NCBI GenBank assembly: GCA_022839625.1
Contig: JALHJL010000023.1
Span: 10,369-74,368 of the forward strand
Length of the DNA: 64,000 bases
Direction: 5' to 3'
From: Phycisphaerales bacterium
GTDB taxonomy: Bacteria > Planctomycetota > Phycisphaerae > UBA1845 > Fen-1342
The notes below the pieces were generated by a model. That model was not told the DNA's origin, did no database searches, and saw nothing but the letters and a program-made list of their open reading frames with translations. A program made the position numbers and the translations under genes. This document shows positions 35,514 to 44,026 of this stretch, piece after piece; position 1 is the stretch's first letter; every line of letters begins with the position of its first letter.

Positions 35514-35966
35514 TCAGCGGGTCAGCCCGGCGGCACGGAGGACCGCGGTGAGGCCCGCCACGTCGTCCGGATCGAAGCTGCCGGTCTCGTGGCTGTCGAG
35601 GTCCAGCACGCCCCAGCAAGTGCCGTCGGCATCCAGCAGCGGGAGCACGACTTCCGACCGGTCGCGCGGGTCGCAGGCGATGTAATTCTCTCCGAGGTCT
35701 TTCACGTCGCGCACGATGAGCGGCTGACGCGACCGGAACGCCTGCCCGCAGGCCCCGTGCATGCCGATCGGCGAGCACGCCGGCTTGTCCCGCCGCGGGC
35801 CGAGGACCAGCTCGTCGCCGCCCTCGTGCACGTAGAAGCCGACCCACGAGACGCCGGTGTCCTTGAGGGCCTCCCACAGGGCGTCAACCGTGGCCTGCAT
35901 CCGCTGCCCGCGGTCGCCCGCGGCGCGCAACTGTAACGCAATCTGGTCGTACGAACGTGCTGGCAT
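35514..35966 (-). CDS. GAF-domain protein, free methionine-(R)-sulfoxide reductase-like
   Basis: 150 residues from ATG 35966. The GAF fold carries three Cys at the positions used by free-Met-(R)-SO reductase (YebR/MsrC): ACSPIG, GACGQAF and ENYIACDPRDRSEVVLPLLD. These let it reduce free methionine-R-sulfoxide, a product of oxidative damage, through a sulfenic acid and disulfide. Stands alone between the HD gene and the secreted dehydrogenase-like gene; the 232 bp before the HD gene hold nothing recognisable. Confidence 0.78.
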   Translation of the reverse strand: MPARSYDQIALQLRAAGDRGQRMQATVDALWEALKDTGVSWVGFYVHEGGDELVLGPRRDKPACSPIGMHGACGQAFRSRQPLIVRDVKDLGENYIACDPRDRSEVVLPLLDADGTCWGVLDLDSHETGSFDPDDVAGLTAVLRAAGLTR

Positions 35967-36171
35967 GGCAGCATGATCGTGCCGCGCGCGGCCGGCGGCA
36001 AGACCGTCGCCGCGACGTTGCGGGCGCGTGCGCTCAGTTGACGCGCAGATGGTCGGTCGGGCCGCTCGCGCGCGTAAGTCCTTGATATCCGCGCTCGCGC
36101 TGAAACAATCAGAGGATGCCGTGCGCCGACCGAGCGGGCCGAGGCGGCGCACCAACCGGGCCGAGGAAGCC

Positions 36172-37566
36172 ATGCACAGAATCCAAAGATGGGGTCACGC
36201 CGGTCTGTTTCTCTGCGCACTCCTGGTCAGCCGTGCGGCGGACGGCGAGACTGCGCTCACCACGATCCGCGTGGCGGACGGCTTGACGTTGCCGCTCTTC
36301 GTGGTCGCACCGCCCGGCGACACGGGCCGCCTGTTCATCGTCGAGCAGCGCGCTGGGACGATCGGCCGTATCAAGATTCTCAATCTCGGTACCGGTACCG
36401 TAAACGCCGCGCCGTTCCTGACCGTCAGCGGGGTCAGTACCGGCAGCGAGCAAGGCCTGCTCGGGCTGGCCTTTCATCCCGATTACTCCGCCAACGGGCT
36501 CTTCTACGTCAATTTCACCAACTCCGCGGGCACGACGATCGTGCGGCGCTACACGGTGTCGACGAACCCGGACGTCGCGGACCCGAACAGCGCCTACCCG
36601 ATCCTCTCGCTCAGCCAGCCGTTCACCAACCACAACGGCGGCTGGATCTCCTTCGGTCCGGACGGCTACCTGTATGTCGCAACGGGCGACGGCGGCAGCG
36701 GCGGCGATCCGGGCAACCGCGCGCAGGACGTGAGCCAGCTCCTCGGGAAGATGCTGCGCATCGACGTGAACGGCGACGATTTCCCCGGAGATCCCAACAC
36801 GAACTACGCCATTCCGCCGGACAACCCGTTCGTCGGCCTGTCCGGCCACGACGCGATCTGGGCCTACGGCCTGCGGAACCCGTGGCGCAGCAGCTTCGAC
36901 CGCCTCACCGGCGATCTGTATATCGCCGATGTCGGCCAGGGCGCGTGGGAGGAGGTCGACTTTCAACCGGCGTCCAGCACCGGCGGCGAGAACTACGGGT
37001 GGCGCTGTTACGAGGGGAACGCGCCCTACAACCTGACCGACTGCGGCTCGCCGGACACGATGGTCTTCCCCATCCACGTCTACAGCCACACGGGCGGCAA
37101 CTGCTCGATCACGGGCGGCTACGTCTATCGCGGCAGTCAGATTTGCGACCTCCGGGGCGCGTACTTCTTCGCCGACCACTGCTCCAACAACATCTGGTCG
37201 TTCCGCTACGACGGCACCAATCTCACGGACTTTCGCAACCGGACCGCCGAGCTCGCGCCGGGCGGCGGACTGTCCATCACCAGCATCACGTCGTTTGGCG
37301 AAGACGCCGGCGGCGAGCTGTACATCTGCGATCGGGGCGGCGAGGTCTTCAAGATCGTCCCCGTCGGGCCCGGCAAAGGCGACCTCAACAACGACGGGAC
37401 GGTTGACTTCGGCGACATCAACCCGTTCATCCTGGCGCTGGCCGATCCCGATGCGTACCAAGCTACCTACGGTTTCCCGGCGGCGCAGGCCGGCGACTTG
37501 AACTGCAACGGCGCGGCCGACTTCGGCGACATCAACCCGTTTATCGCGCTGCTGACCGGCGGATGA
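36172..37566 (+). CDS. Secreted sugar dehydrogenase-like beta-propeller (GSDH family) with dockerin-type tail
   Basis: 464 residues, GAGGAA 5 bases before ATG 36172. Signal peptide (GHAGLFLCALLVSRAADG), then a six-bladed propeller of the glucose/sorbosone dehydrogenase family: EQGLLGLAFHPDY, DGYLYVATGDGGSGGDPGNRAQD, IWAYGLRNPWRSSFD, DVGQGAWEEVD, ENYGWRCYEG. The C-terminus has two calcium-loop repeats (GDLNNDGTVDFGDINPFI and GDLNCNGAADFGDINPFI). It may oxidise an aldose with PQQ outside the cytoplasm, but many such proteins have no proven cofactor. The tail is probably for surface localisation. Confidence 0.85.
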   Translation: MHRIQRWGHAGLFLCALLVSRAADGETALTTIRVADGLTLPLFVVAPPGDTGRLFIVEQRAGTIGRIKILNLGTGTVNAAPFLTVSGVSTGSEQGLLGLAFHPDYSANGLFYVNFTNSAGTTIVRRYTVSTNPDVADPNSAYPILSLSQPFTNHNGGWISFGPDGYLYVATGDGGSGGDPGNRAQDVSQLLGKMLRIDVNGDDFPGDPNTNYAIPPDNPFVGLSGHDAIWAYGLRNPWRSSFDRLTGDLYIADVGQGAWEEVDFQPASSTGGENYGWRCYEGNAPYNLTDCGSPDTMVFPIHVYSHTGGNCSITGGYVYRGSQICDLRGAYFFADHCSNNIWSFRYDGTNLTDFRNRTAELAPGGGLSITSITSFGEDAGGELYICDRGGEVFKIVPVGPGKGDLNNDGTVDFGDINPFILALADPDAYQATYGFPAAQAGDLNCNGAADFGDINPFIALLTGG

Positions 37567-37789
37567 CGCCGGGCCGCTCGCCGGGTGCCTTGCCGACGGC
37601 CGTCCGCGCCGGCATGTGGCGCGCGCCAGGAGGGCGGCGCCCTCGCGCGCGCTGGACATTCGCGGCCGAACGAACCAAGATGGGAAGCACGTGCAGCAGG
37701 GCGCGGCAGCCGGCGACGACCGGTCGGACGCGACGACCGGACGCGGTGGTCCGACGCCGCAGCCCAACACGGTGAGCTGAGGGCGATTC

Positions 37790-38302
37790 ATGCGAGTCTG
37801 GCATTACGGCGACGACATCAACACCGACATGCTGTTTCCCGGCAAGTACACTTACACCTGCGCGACGCCGGACGAGATTCGGCCGCACTTGCTGGAGGAC
37901 CTCGACGCGGCGTTCGCGAAGGAGGTCCAGGCCGGCGACGTGATTGTCGCGGGCCGGAACTTCGGCTGTGGCAGCTCGCGCGAGCAGCCGGTGGTGGGTT
38001 TGAAGGCCGTCGGCGTGGCGGCGATCGTGGCCAAGGGCTTCGCCCGCATCTTCTACCGGGCGGCGATCAACCAGGGCCTGCTGTTGATCGAGTGCCCCGA
38101 GGCGGTCGAGGCATACAAACCCGGCGCCACGATCCAGATCGACGCCGCCGGCGGAACGATCACGGTACAGGCGAGCGACGCCGGGGCCACGCCGTCCACG
38201 TTTTCGTTCCCCAGGCTCCCGCCGGAGATCATGGCGATCTGCGACGCCGGCGGATTGCTGGAATACACGCGGGCGAAGCTGCGAGCACGGAAGACGGCGT
38301 AG
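37790..38302 (+). CDS. leuD: 3-isopropylmalate dehydratase small subunit (LeuD/homoaconitase type)
   Basis: 170 residues. The swivelling-domain motifs are clear: YGDDINTDMLFPGKY, AGRNFGCGSSREQPV and FARIFYRAAINQGLLLIE. With LeuC it isomerises 2- to 3-isopropylmalate in leucine synthesis; a homoaconitase-type small subunit is the alternative because the short form is shared. No leuC is nearby. The 223 bp before it contain only a GC-rich spacer with no visible feature. Confidence 0.85.
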   Translation: MRVWHYGDDINTDMLFPGKYTYTCATPDEIRPHLLEDLDAAFAKEVQAGDVIVAGRNFGCGSSREQPVVGLKAVGVAAIVAKGFARIFYRAAINQGLLLIECPEAVEAYKPGATIQIDAAGGTITVQASDAGATPSTFSFPRLPPEIMAICDAGGLLEYTRAKLRARKTA

Positions 38303-38429
38303 CCGCCCGTGCCAACGTAGCAGCCGGCGCGCGAGTCGGCCGCGGTGGCCGCACCGTGCGAGAACCGCGTGGGGCCGCGCTCGCCCGGACGCGGAGAATC
38401 CTGCCCCCGAGCGGCCTGGAGGAACGGCC

Positions 38430-38801
38430 ATGTCCGCAAACCGCCCGACCGAGTTTGTCACCTGCCCGCGTTGCAGCACGCCGCTGGAGTACGGCGGCAC
38501 GAAGCGCTTCCACGAAGGGACGCGGTTCTGGGACTTCATGGGCGGCGTCTTTGAGCTCCTTAAGGGTCGGATCGCCTTTGACCTCTACGTTTGTCCGCGC
38601 TGCGGGCGTGTTGAGTTCTTCGCGGACGGCATCGGCGAAGAGTTGCGCGGCGAAACGGCTGAGCCGCGAAACATCCTGCTCGAACCGCCGGAAAAGGAGC
38701 CGGCCCCCGCCGGCGAGTGGCGGTGTCCTTGTTGCGACGAGGCCGTTCCCGCGGCAATCACGGTCTGCTGGAAGTGCAATACGGAGCGACCGGCGGATTG
38801 A
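38430..38801 (+). CDS. Zinc-ribbon protein of unknown function
   Basis: 123 residues with four CxxC-type knuckles: CPRCSTPLEYGG, CPRCGRVEFF, CPCCDEAVP and CWKCNTERP. The first pair resembles a DUF-type nucleic-acid zinc ribbon, the second pair a rubredoxin-like fold. No enzyme motif. It follows leuD by 127 bp on the same strand. Confidence 0.7.
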   Translation: MSANRPTEFVTCPRCSTPLEYGGTKRFHEGTRFWDFMGGVFELLKGRIAFDLYVCPRCGRVEFFADGIGEELRGETAEPRNILLEPPEKEPAPAGEWRCPCCDEAVPAAITVCWKCNTERPAD

Positions 38802-38911
38802 AATGGACCGTGTGAGCAGACCGGCGCCTTCATGCCCGGTGGCTCTCGTGCGTGCCTCCGTCCGAGCGAGACCAGGCGCCCTGGCTACCTTGAAATCGCC
38901 CCGCGCTGCGA

Positions 38912-39685
38912 TCACTCCGGCCGTACCCGCGCCGCCGGGTCTTGCCGGTAGTACAGCGCCAACTGCTCGTATAACTCCCGGTGACGACTTCGCAGCGCGG
39001 CCGGCTGCTCGAAGAATGCCTCGGTCGCGACGGCGAAGAACTCCGCCGGGCTCGTAGCCCCGTAGTAATCCAGCACACTCGGCCGGCCATGCTTGGCCGC
39101 TTCGACAAGCTGGTCATAGTCGCGCTGAAACACCCGCCCCCACGCGGCGTACATGGCGCGCTTCGGCAGCGCCGGCGCGCCTTCCATCGCCCCGGACTCG
39201 CTGTCGAGCTGGTGGGCGAACTCGTGCAGCACCACGTTGCGGCCGCGCGGCAGGCCGGCCGCCAGGCGCAGCACATCGTCCCACGCGAGCACGACCGGCC
39301 CGCGATACCAGGACTCGCCGTGCCGCACGGCGGGGCCTTCGGCGACGACCCCGCTCGGCAGGCGCCGCTCCGCTTCGACGAAGTAGCGGCTCGGGTAGAC
39401 CAGGATCGTCCCGGTCTTGGGGAAGTAATCGGTGTCGCGGTGCAGGAGCAGGCGGCAGGCGTGCGCCGCGATCGTCACGCGGATTTCGTCCGTGATTTTC
39501 AGGCCGCCGCAGCCCTCGTACCGCTTCTCTGCCAGGAAGACCTGGACATGACCAAGCAGCTCGCGCTGGTCCTCCGGCGGCAAGGTGCGGAAACAGGGCT
39601 CGTTGCGCTCGACGATCCCGCGCCACGCCGGCGGGAAGGGTTGTTCGCGTAGCCGGCGTCGTCTGCGGCGCTTGAACCCGAACAT
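38912..39685 (-). CDS. MtfA-like zinc peptidase (M90 family)
   Basis: 257 residues from ATG 39685 (MFGFKRRRRRRLREQPFPP); the open frame further upstream lacks conserved sequence. The zinc site HEFAHQLD lies near residue 152, and the downstream Glu is in SPAEFFAVATEAFFEQP. In E. coli, MtfA binds the repressor Mlc and is a peptidase; regulation here is unknown. The poly-Arg N-terminus is unusual. Confidence 0.85.
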   Translation of the reverse strand: MFGFKRRRRRRLREQPFPPAWRGIVERNEPCFRTLPPEDQRELLGHVQVFLAEKRYEGCGGLKITDEIRVTIAAHACRLLLHRDTDYFPKTGTILVYPSRYFVEAERRLPSGVVAEGPAVRHGESWYRGPVVLAWDDVLRLAAGLPRGRNVVLHEFAHQLDSESGAMEGAPALPKRAMYAAWGRVFQRDYDQLVEAAKHGRPSVLDYYGATSPAEFFAVATEAFFEQPAALRSRHRELYEQLALYYRQDPAARVRPE

Positions 39686-39736
39686 CCGCGTCGTCCCGCG
39701 CCCCTGCCTGCGTGCTGGAGCAGTTCTGAGGTTCCC

Positions 39737-39789
39737 GTAGCGGCCGAGCTTCTGCTCGGCCGACGCCCGGCCGCAAGGTCGGCCGCTAC
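39737..39789. repeat. Palindromic intergenic repeat
   Basis: 53 bp bounded by perfect 11-bp inverted repeats (GTAGCGGCCGA / TCGGCCGCTAC) with an inner hairpin CCGAGC-TTCT-GCTCGG and a second GGCC-rich stem. It lies between the MtfA-like gene and the Crp/Fnr gene. Related GGCGGCCGACC words occur within the O-antigen ligase-like gene near 2370. Confidence 0.65.
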
Positions 39790-39801
39790 CTGCAAAGCGC
39801 T

Positions 39802-40500
39802 CTAGTCGAACTCGCCCGGCAACAGGCCGTCCGCCACTTCCTGAAGCGATTCGCGCCGCAGGATGCTGATCTGCTGTGCGTCCGGCATGGCGATGAGGCC
39901 GATGTCCGCCAGGCGGCGGAGCGTCCGCGAAAGCGTCTCGCTCGTCAGGTTCAAATGGCTGGCAAGGTCCTTCTTGAGCACCGGCAGCGTGAACGTCCGC
40001 TCGGCGCCGCTCGACTCCACCCGGAGCAGGTAGCCCGCCACGCGGCTGGTCGCATCCCGCAACACGATGTCCTCGAGCAGCCCGATGAGCTGGCGCGTCC
40101 ACAATGCCATCCCCTCCACAAGTTGAAGGCACAGCTCGTGACTCGTCGCCAGCAGCCCGGTCACATGCTCAGCAGGCAGCAGCACACAAACCGTATCCTC
40201 CAGGGCCTCGGCGAACGCCGGACACTCGAAGCGGCCGATCGCGGCCACCTCCGCGAAGGTGCTGCACGGATCGGCGAAGTGCAGCGTGTGGTCCTTCCCG
40301 CTGGCGGCGAGCTTGTAGACCCGCACGACGCCGCTGCCGACGCAGTAGAGCCCCGGGCACTCGTCGCCCTGGCGGAAGATCAGTGTACCTTTTTTGAAGC
40401 GGGCGAGCCGGGCCCGGCTGCACACGAGGTCGAGCGACTTCTCGGTTAACTTTCGAAATAGCCGGCACTTACGAATTATGCCCTTAACGGATTCATCCAT
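39802..40500 (-). CDS. Crp/Fnr family regulator (DNR/HcpR-like)
   Basis: 232 residues. The N-terminal cyclic-nucleotide-binding fold (GDECPGLYCVGSGVVRVYKL) leads to a long dimer helix and a C-terminal winged helix (KKDLASHLNLTSETLSRTLRRL). The recognition helix has E-x-x-S-R, as in FNR, which fits the TTGAT-N4-ATCAA box in the divergent intergenic region. The N-terminal four-Cys 4Fe-4S motif of E. coli FNR is missing, so it is more like DNR/HcpR regulators that sense nitric oxide with haem. It faces the ferredoxin-hcp operon. Confidence 0.85.
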   Translation of the reverse strand: MDESVKGIIRKCRLFRKLTEKSLDLVCSRARLARFKKGTLIFRQGDECPGLYCVGSGVVRVYKLAASGKDHTLHFADPCSTFAEVAAIGRFECPAFAEALEDTVCVLLPAEHVTGLLATSHELCLQLVEGMALWTRQLIGLLEDIVLRDATSRVAGYLLRVESSGAERTFTLPVLKKDLASHLNLTSETLSRTLRRLADIGLIAMPDAQQISILRRESLQEVADGLLPGEFD

Positions 40501-40535
40501 GCGGAACTGGCCTTTTCTCTGGAAATAGGACCAGA

Positions 40536-40549
40536 TTGATCCAGATCAA
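40536..40549. promoter_or_regulatory. Perfect FNR-type box, TTGATCCAGATCAA
   Basis: TTGAT (40536-40540) and ATCAA (40545-40549) around CCAG: the exact FNR/DNR/HcpR consensus. It lies in the 144 bp between the Crp/Fnr gene and the ferredoxin-hcp operon. TATTAT (40564-40569) could be the -10 element for the operon, but the centre would then be near -33.5, not the classical -41.5, so the true start site must be mapped. Confidence 0.8.
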
Positions 40550-40644
40550 GGTCTAGCGCCAAGTATTATCCGAAACTGTGAGCAGTTGCACAAGCGGGCG
40601 GCCCGCCCGGCGGGTCGCGACCGCGCTGCTCAGCGAGGTGAACG

Positions 40645-41427
40645 ATGTTGCGAGAAGTTGTTACGATCGACGAGGAACTGTGCGACGGCTGCGGCCTGTG
40701 CATCCCGGCATGTCACGAGGGTGCGCTGCGGATCGTCGACGGTAAGGCCCGGCTGGTGTCGGACCGGCTGTGCGACGGGCTCGGGGCCTGTCTCGGGCAC
40801 TGCCCGCGCGGGGCGATCCGCATTGAGCACCGCGAAGCCGACGCGTTCGACGAGGCGGCCGTTGCCGCGCAGCAACGCGCGCCGCACGGCGGTTGCCCGG
40901 GGAGCCGGCTGATTCACTTCGCGCCCGAGACGCGGGCCGGCGAAAGCCGCGCCGTCGCTGACCGTCCCGCGCAGCCTTCGGAGCTGACGCATTGGCCCGT
41001 GCAGTTGCACTTGCTTTCGCCCGCCGCGCCCGTTCTTCACAACGCGCGCCTGCTGGTCGCGGCGGACTGCGTGCCCGTGGCGTACGCCGGCTTCCACGCA
41101 GACTTCTTGCGCGGACGGGCGGTCGTGATCGCCTGTCCGAAGCTCGACGACACGAGCGGCTACGTCGAGAAGCTCGCGGCGATGATCGCCCGCAGCGACC
41201 TCCAGGAAATCACGGTTGTGCACATGCAGGTTCCGTGCTGCGCGGGGATACTCCACGCCGTGCTTCAGGCCCGGCAGTTGGCGGGCCGGGACGTGCCGGT
41301 CGAGGACGTCGTGATCGGGATTCAGGGGGAGATCGTTTCGCGGCGGCACGTGCCTTACGAGCCGCGCGCGCGTCAGGTTTCGCAGCCGGCTTGCGGCCGG
41401 AATGCCCAACAAGAAGGAGTCGCTTGA
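40645..41427 (+). CDS. Dicluster 4Fe-4S ferredoxin-type protein of the hcp operon
   Basis: 260 residues. The first ~65 hold two 4Fe-4S motifs (CDGCGLCIPAC and CDGLGACLGHCP). The rest has a Cys-rich centre (GGCPGS; VVIACPKLDD; VPCCAGILHAV) as found in proteins encoded next to hcp in many anaerobes. It likely passes electrons to the hybrid cluster protein. The stop is directly followed by the hcp ATG. GAGGTGAAC-type ribosome site just upstream of the start. Confidence 0.85.
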   Translation: MLREVVTIDEELCDGCGLCIPACHEGALRIVDGKARLVSDRLCDGLGACLGHCPRGAIRIEHREADAFDEAAVAAQQRAPHGGCPGSRLIHFAPETRAGESRAVADRPAQPSELTHWPVQLHLLSPAAPVLHNARLLVAADCVPVAYAGFHADFLRGRAVVIACPKLDDTSGYVEKLAAMIARSDLQEITVVHMQVPCCAGILHAVLQARQLAGRDVPVEDVVIGIQGEIVSRRHVPYEPRARQVSQPACGRNAQQEGVA

Positions 41428-42744
41428 ATGATGTTCTGCAATCAGTGTGAGCAAACGTGGCAGGGAAAGGGTTGCACGACCGTCGGCGTGTGCGGCAAAG
41501 ACCCGGACATGCAGTCGCTCCAGGAGATCCTCCTCTACGGGCTGAAGGGCATGTGTGCTTATGCGCATCACGCGCGGCGGCTCGGCCAGGTAGACGAGTC
41601 GGTCGACGCGTTCGTCGAGGAGGCCCTCTTTGCGACGGTCACCAACGTCAACTTCGACCTGGAGAGCCTGTTCGCGCTGGTGCTCGAGTGCGGCCACAAG
41701 AACCTGCGCGTGATGGAGATGCTCGACGAAGGGCACGTGCAGCGCTTCGGTACCCCGTCACCGGCCACGGTGTTCGAGGGCACCAAGGCCGGTCCGGGCA
41801 TCCTGGTCACCGGGCACGACATGGTGGACCTCGACGACCTGCTCCGGCAGACCGCCGGCCAGGGCATCAACGTCTACACCCACGGCGAGATGCTGCCGGC
41901 GCACATGTACCCCGAGCTGCGCAAGCACGCGCACCTGGCGGGGCACTTCGGGGGCGCCTGGCAGAAGCAGCGCGCCGAGTTCGCGGAGTTCACCGGCCCC
42001 GTGCTGGCAACGACGAATTGCGTCCTGATTCCGCCCTCGTCCTACCGCGATCGGTTGTTCACCACGCGCGTGACGGCGGTCCCGGGCGGCCACCGACTGA
42101 CCACCAGCGACTTTTCTGCAGTGATCGAGTGTGCGAAGCGCTGTCAGCCGCTGCCCGAGGCGCCGGTCACGGAATCGACCGTCGGCTTCCACCAGTCGGT
42201 GATCCTGGGACTGGCGGACAAGATCGTGGCCGCGGTGAAGGCCGGCAAGCTCCGGCACTTCTTTCTGATCGGCGGTTGCGACGGCGCGGAGCCGGGCCGC
42301 AACTACTTCTCCGACTATGCCCGCGCGACGCCGAGCGACACCCTGGTGCTCACGCTGGGCTGCGGCAAGTTCCGCATCCGCGACAACGACTTCGGCACGT
42401 TCGCGCTCGACGGCGTCGGCCCGATCCCCCGCCTGCTCGACATGGGGCAGTGCAACAACGCCTACAGCGCCATTCAGGTCGCGGTCGCCCTTTCCAAGGC
42501 GTTCAACTGCGGCGTCAACGACTTGCCGCTGACGATCGTGCTGTCCTGGTTCGAGCAGAAGGCCGTCGCCGTGCTGCTCACCTTGCTGGCGCTGGGCGTC
42601 AAGGGCATCCGCATCGGGCCCGTGCCGCCGGCGTTCGTGTCGCCCAACGTGTTCCGCATCCTCCAGGACAAGTATGATCTGCGGCTGACGAGCAGCCGCC
42701 CGCCGCTCGAGGACCTCCAGGAGGCCTTGCGCGGGGCTGCGTAG
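41428..42744 (+). CDS. hcp: Hybrid cluster protein (hydroxylamine/NO reductase), short form
   Basis: 438 residues. N-terminal cluster Cys4, Cys7, Cys16 and Cys22 (CNQCEQ..GCTTVGVC), then hybrid-cluster ligands (LVTGHDMVDLDDLL, TNCVLIPPSSY, FFLIGGCDGAEPGRNYF, LTLGCGKFR, LLDMGQCNNAYSA). It is about 110 residues shorter than the E. coli type; the first helical bundle is missing, as in class III Hcp of thermophiles and anaerobes. Hcp reduces NO or hydroxylamine and S-nitrosylates proteins in E. coli. Sits in an operon under the FNR-type box. Confidence 0.93.
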   Translation: MMFCNQCEQTWQGKGCTTVGVCGKDPDMQSLQEILLYGLKGMCAYAHHARRLGQVDESVDAFVEEALFATVTNVNFDLESLFALVLECGHKNLRVMEMLDEGHVQRFGTPSPATVFEGTKAGPGILVTGHDMVDLDDLLRQTAGQGINVYTHGEMLPAHMYPELRKHAHLAGHFGGAWQKQRAEFAEFTGPVLATTNCVLIPPSSYRDRLFTTRVTAVPGGHRLTTSDFSAVIECAKRCQPLPEAPVTESTVGFHQSVILGLADKIVAAVKAGKLRHFFLIGGCDGAEPGRNYFSDYARATPSDTLVLTLGCGKFRIRDNDFGTFALDGVGPIPRLLDMGQCNNAYSAIQVAVALSKAFNCGVNDLPLTIVLSWFEQKAVAVLLTLLALGVKGIRIGPVPPAFVSPNVFRILQDKYDLRLTSSRPPLEDLQEALRGAA

Positions 42745-42749
42745 AACCG

Positions 42750-43502
42750 ATGACCAACGGCGACTTTGACGACCTGGCGGACGTCTACGACGCGCTGATC
42801 GACTGGCCGAAACGGCTGGCGAACGAAGAGCCCTTCTATCGCGCGCTCTTCCCGCGCGTCGGCGTCCGCCGCGTCCTGGACGCCGCGTGCGGCACGGGCC
42901 GCCATGCGGCGATGTTTCATTCCTGGGGCCATCAGGTCGAAGGGGCGGACCTCAGTCCGGGCATGATCGCGCGTTGCCGCCGGCAATTCGGCGAATCGGA
43001 TTCCCTGGGCTGGGTCGTGCGGGCCTTCGATGAACCGATCGCGGCGGCCGCGCCATTTGATGCCGTGCTCTGCGTCGGCAACTCGCTGGCCCTCGCGCCC
43101 GGCCAGGACGCCGTGGCCGGCGCGCTGCGCCAGATGCTGCGCGCGACGCGCGCCGGCGGAGTCTGCGTCATCCAGGTCTTGAACCTGTGGCATCTGCCCG
43201 ACGGGCCGTGCGTGTGGCAGAAGCACAAGCAGGTGACGCTCGGCGGCGCCGGCCATTTGCTCATCAAGGGGGTCCATCGCGCCGGCGACTGCGGGTACGT
43301 CGAGCTCATCGATGTGGCCCTGTCGCCGGCCGGCCCCGTGCCGCGGTTCGACTCGGCGAAGTTCCTCGGTCTCGACGCGGCGGAGCTGACACGGATCGCC
43401 CACGACTCCGGGACGCGCGAAGTGCGTTGTTACGGCAGCTTTCAGTCCGCCCCCTATGACCGCACATCGAGCCCGGACCTGATCATGGTGCTGGAGAAAT
43501 GA
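42750..43502 (+). CDS. Class I SAM-dependent methyltransferase in the hcp operon
   Basis: 250 residues. Motif I VLDAACGTGRHAAMF, an acidic D at the end of strand 2 (VEGADLSPGMI), VLCVGNSLALAP (motif II/III) and a Tyr/Asn-rich C-terminal domain (FYRALFPRVGV at the N-terminus). It begins 5 bp after hcp and overlaps the YgbA-like gene by 4 bp, so it is part of the operon. The substrate is unknown. Its place in the operon suggests repair or modification during nitrosative stress, which is inference. Confidence 0.8.
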   Translation: MTNGDFDDLADVYDALIDWPKRLANEEPFYRALFPRVGVRRVLDAACGTGRHAAMFHSWGHQVEGADLSPGMIARCRRQFGESDSLGWVVRAFDEPIAAAAPFDAVLCVGNSLALAPGQDAVAGALRQMLRATRAGGVCVIQVLNLWHLPDGPCVWQKHKQVTLGGAGHLLIKGVHRAGDCGYVELIDVALSPAGPVPRFDSAKFLGLDAAELTRIAHDSGTREVRCYGSFQSAPYDRTSSPDLIMVLEK

Positions 43503-43885
43503 GCAGCGGTGCGACGACGGCGCGGGCGGCCGATCTGGACGCGAAGGTGCGCCGTGACTTGCGGACGCTCGCCAAGTTCATTACGTTCTACTGTGAGCGC
43601 CGTCACGCAGGTGTGGAGAAGCAGCCGGCTCGGCTGCGGACCATCGACGTCACCAGCGTATGTGGACGAGCAGTTCCCTTGTGCGCGCCGTGCGCCAAGC
43701 TCCTCGCGCACGCCTTCATGAAACGCCTCGTCTGCCCCCTCGCTCCCAAGCCCACGTGCAGGCAATGTCCCCAGCACTGCTACGCGCCGGCGTACCGGGC
43801 CCAGATCCGTGAAGTCATGCGATTCACAGGACCGCGGCTCGTGCTGCGCGGACGGCTGGACTACCTCGTGCACCTGTGGCTTTGA
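43499..43885 (+). CDS. YgbA-like, nitrous-oxide-stimulated promoter family protein
   Basis: 128 residues. Cys-rich: LCAPCAKLLAHA, RLVCPLAPKPTCRQCPQHCYAPAYR, ending REVMRFTGPRLVLRGRL, the diagnostic tail of the family that includes E. coli YgbA. E. coli ygbA is under NsrR and helps recovery from NO. Here it is the last gene of the operon with hcp, directly beside RIC and Rrf2. Probably a cytoplasmic metal- or Fe-S-binding protein. Confidence 0.85.
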   Translation: MSSGATTARAADLDAKVRRDLRTLAKFITFYCERRHAGVEKQPARLRTIDVTSVCGRAVPLCAPCAKLLAHAFMKRLVCPLAPKPTCRQCPQHCYAPAYRAQIREVMRFTGPRLVLRGRLDYLVHLWL

Positions 43886-44026
43886 GGGCGCGCCGGTCAG
43901 CCGATTCTCGGGCGGACCGGAGCGGACCAGCGCGCACGTCGCGAGTCCGGCGAACGCGGCCGAGCAGTGCCGCTCGGAGAGCCGAACTGACGGAGTGCTC
44001 CCTTCGCTCGGGCAATGCCCGCGCCG

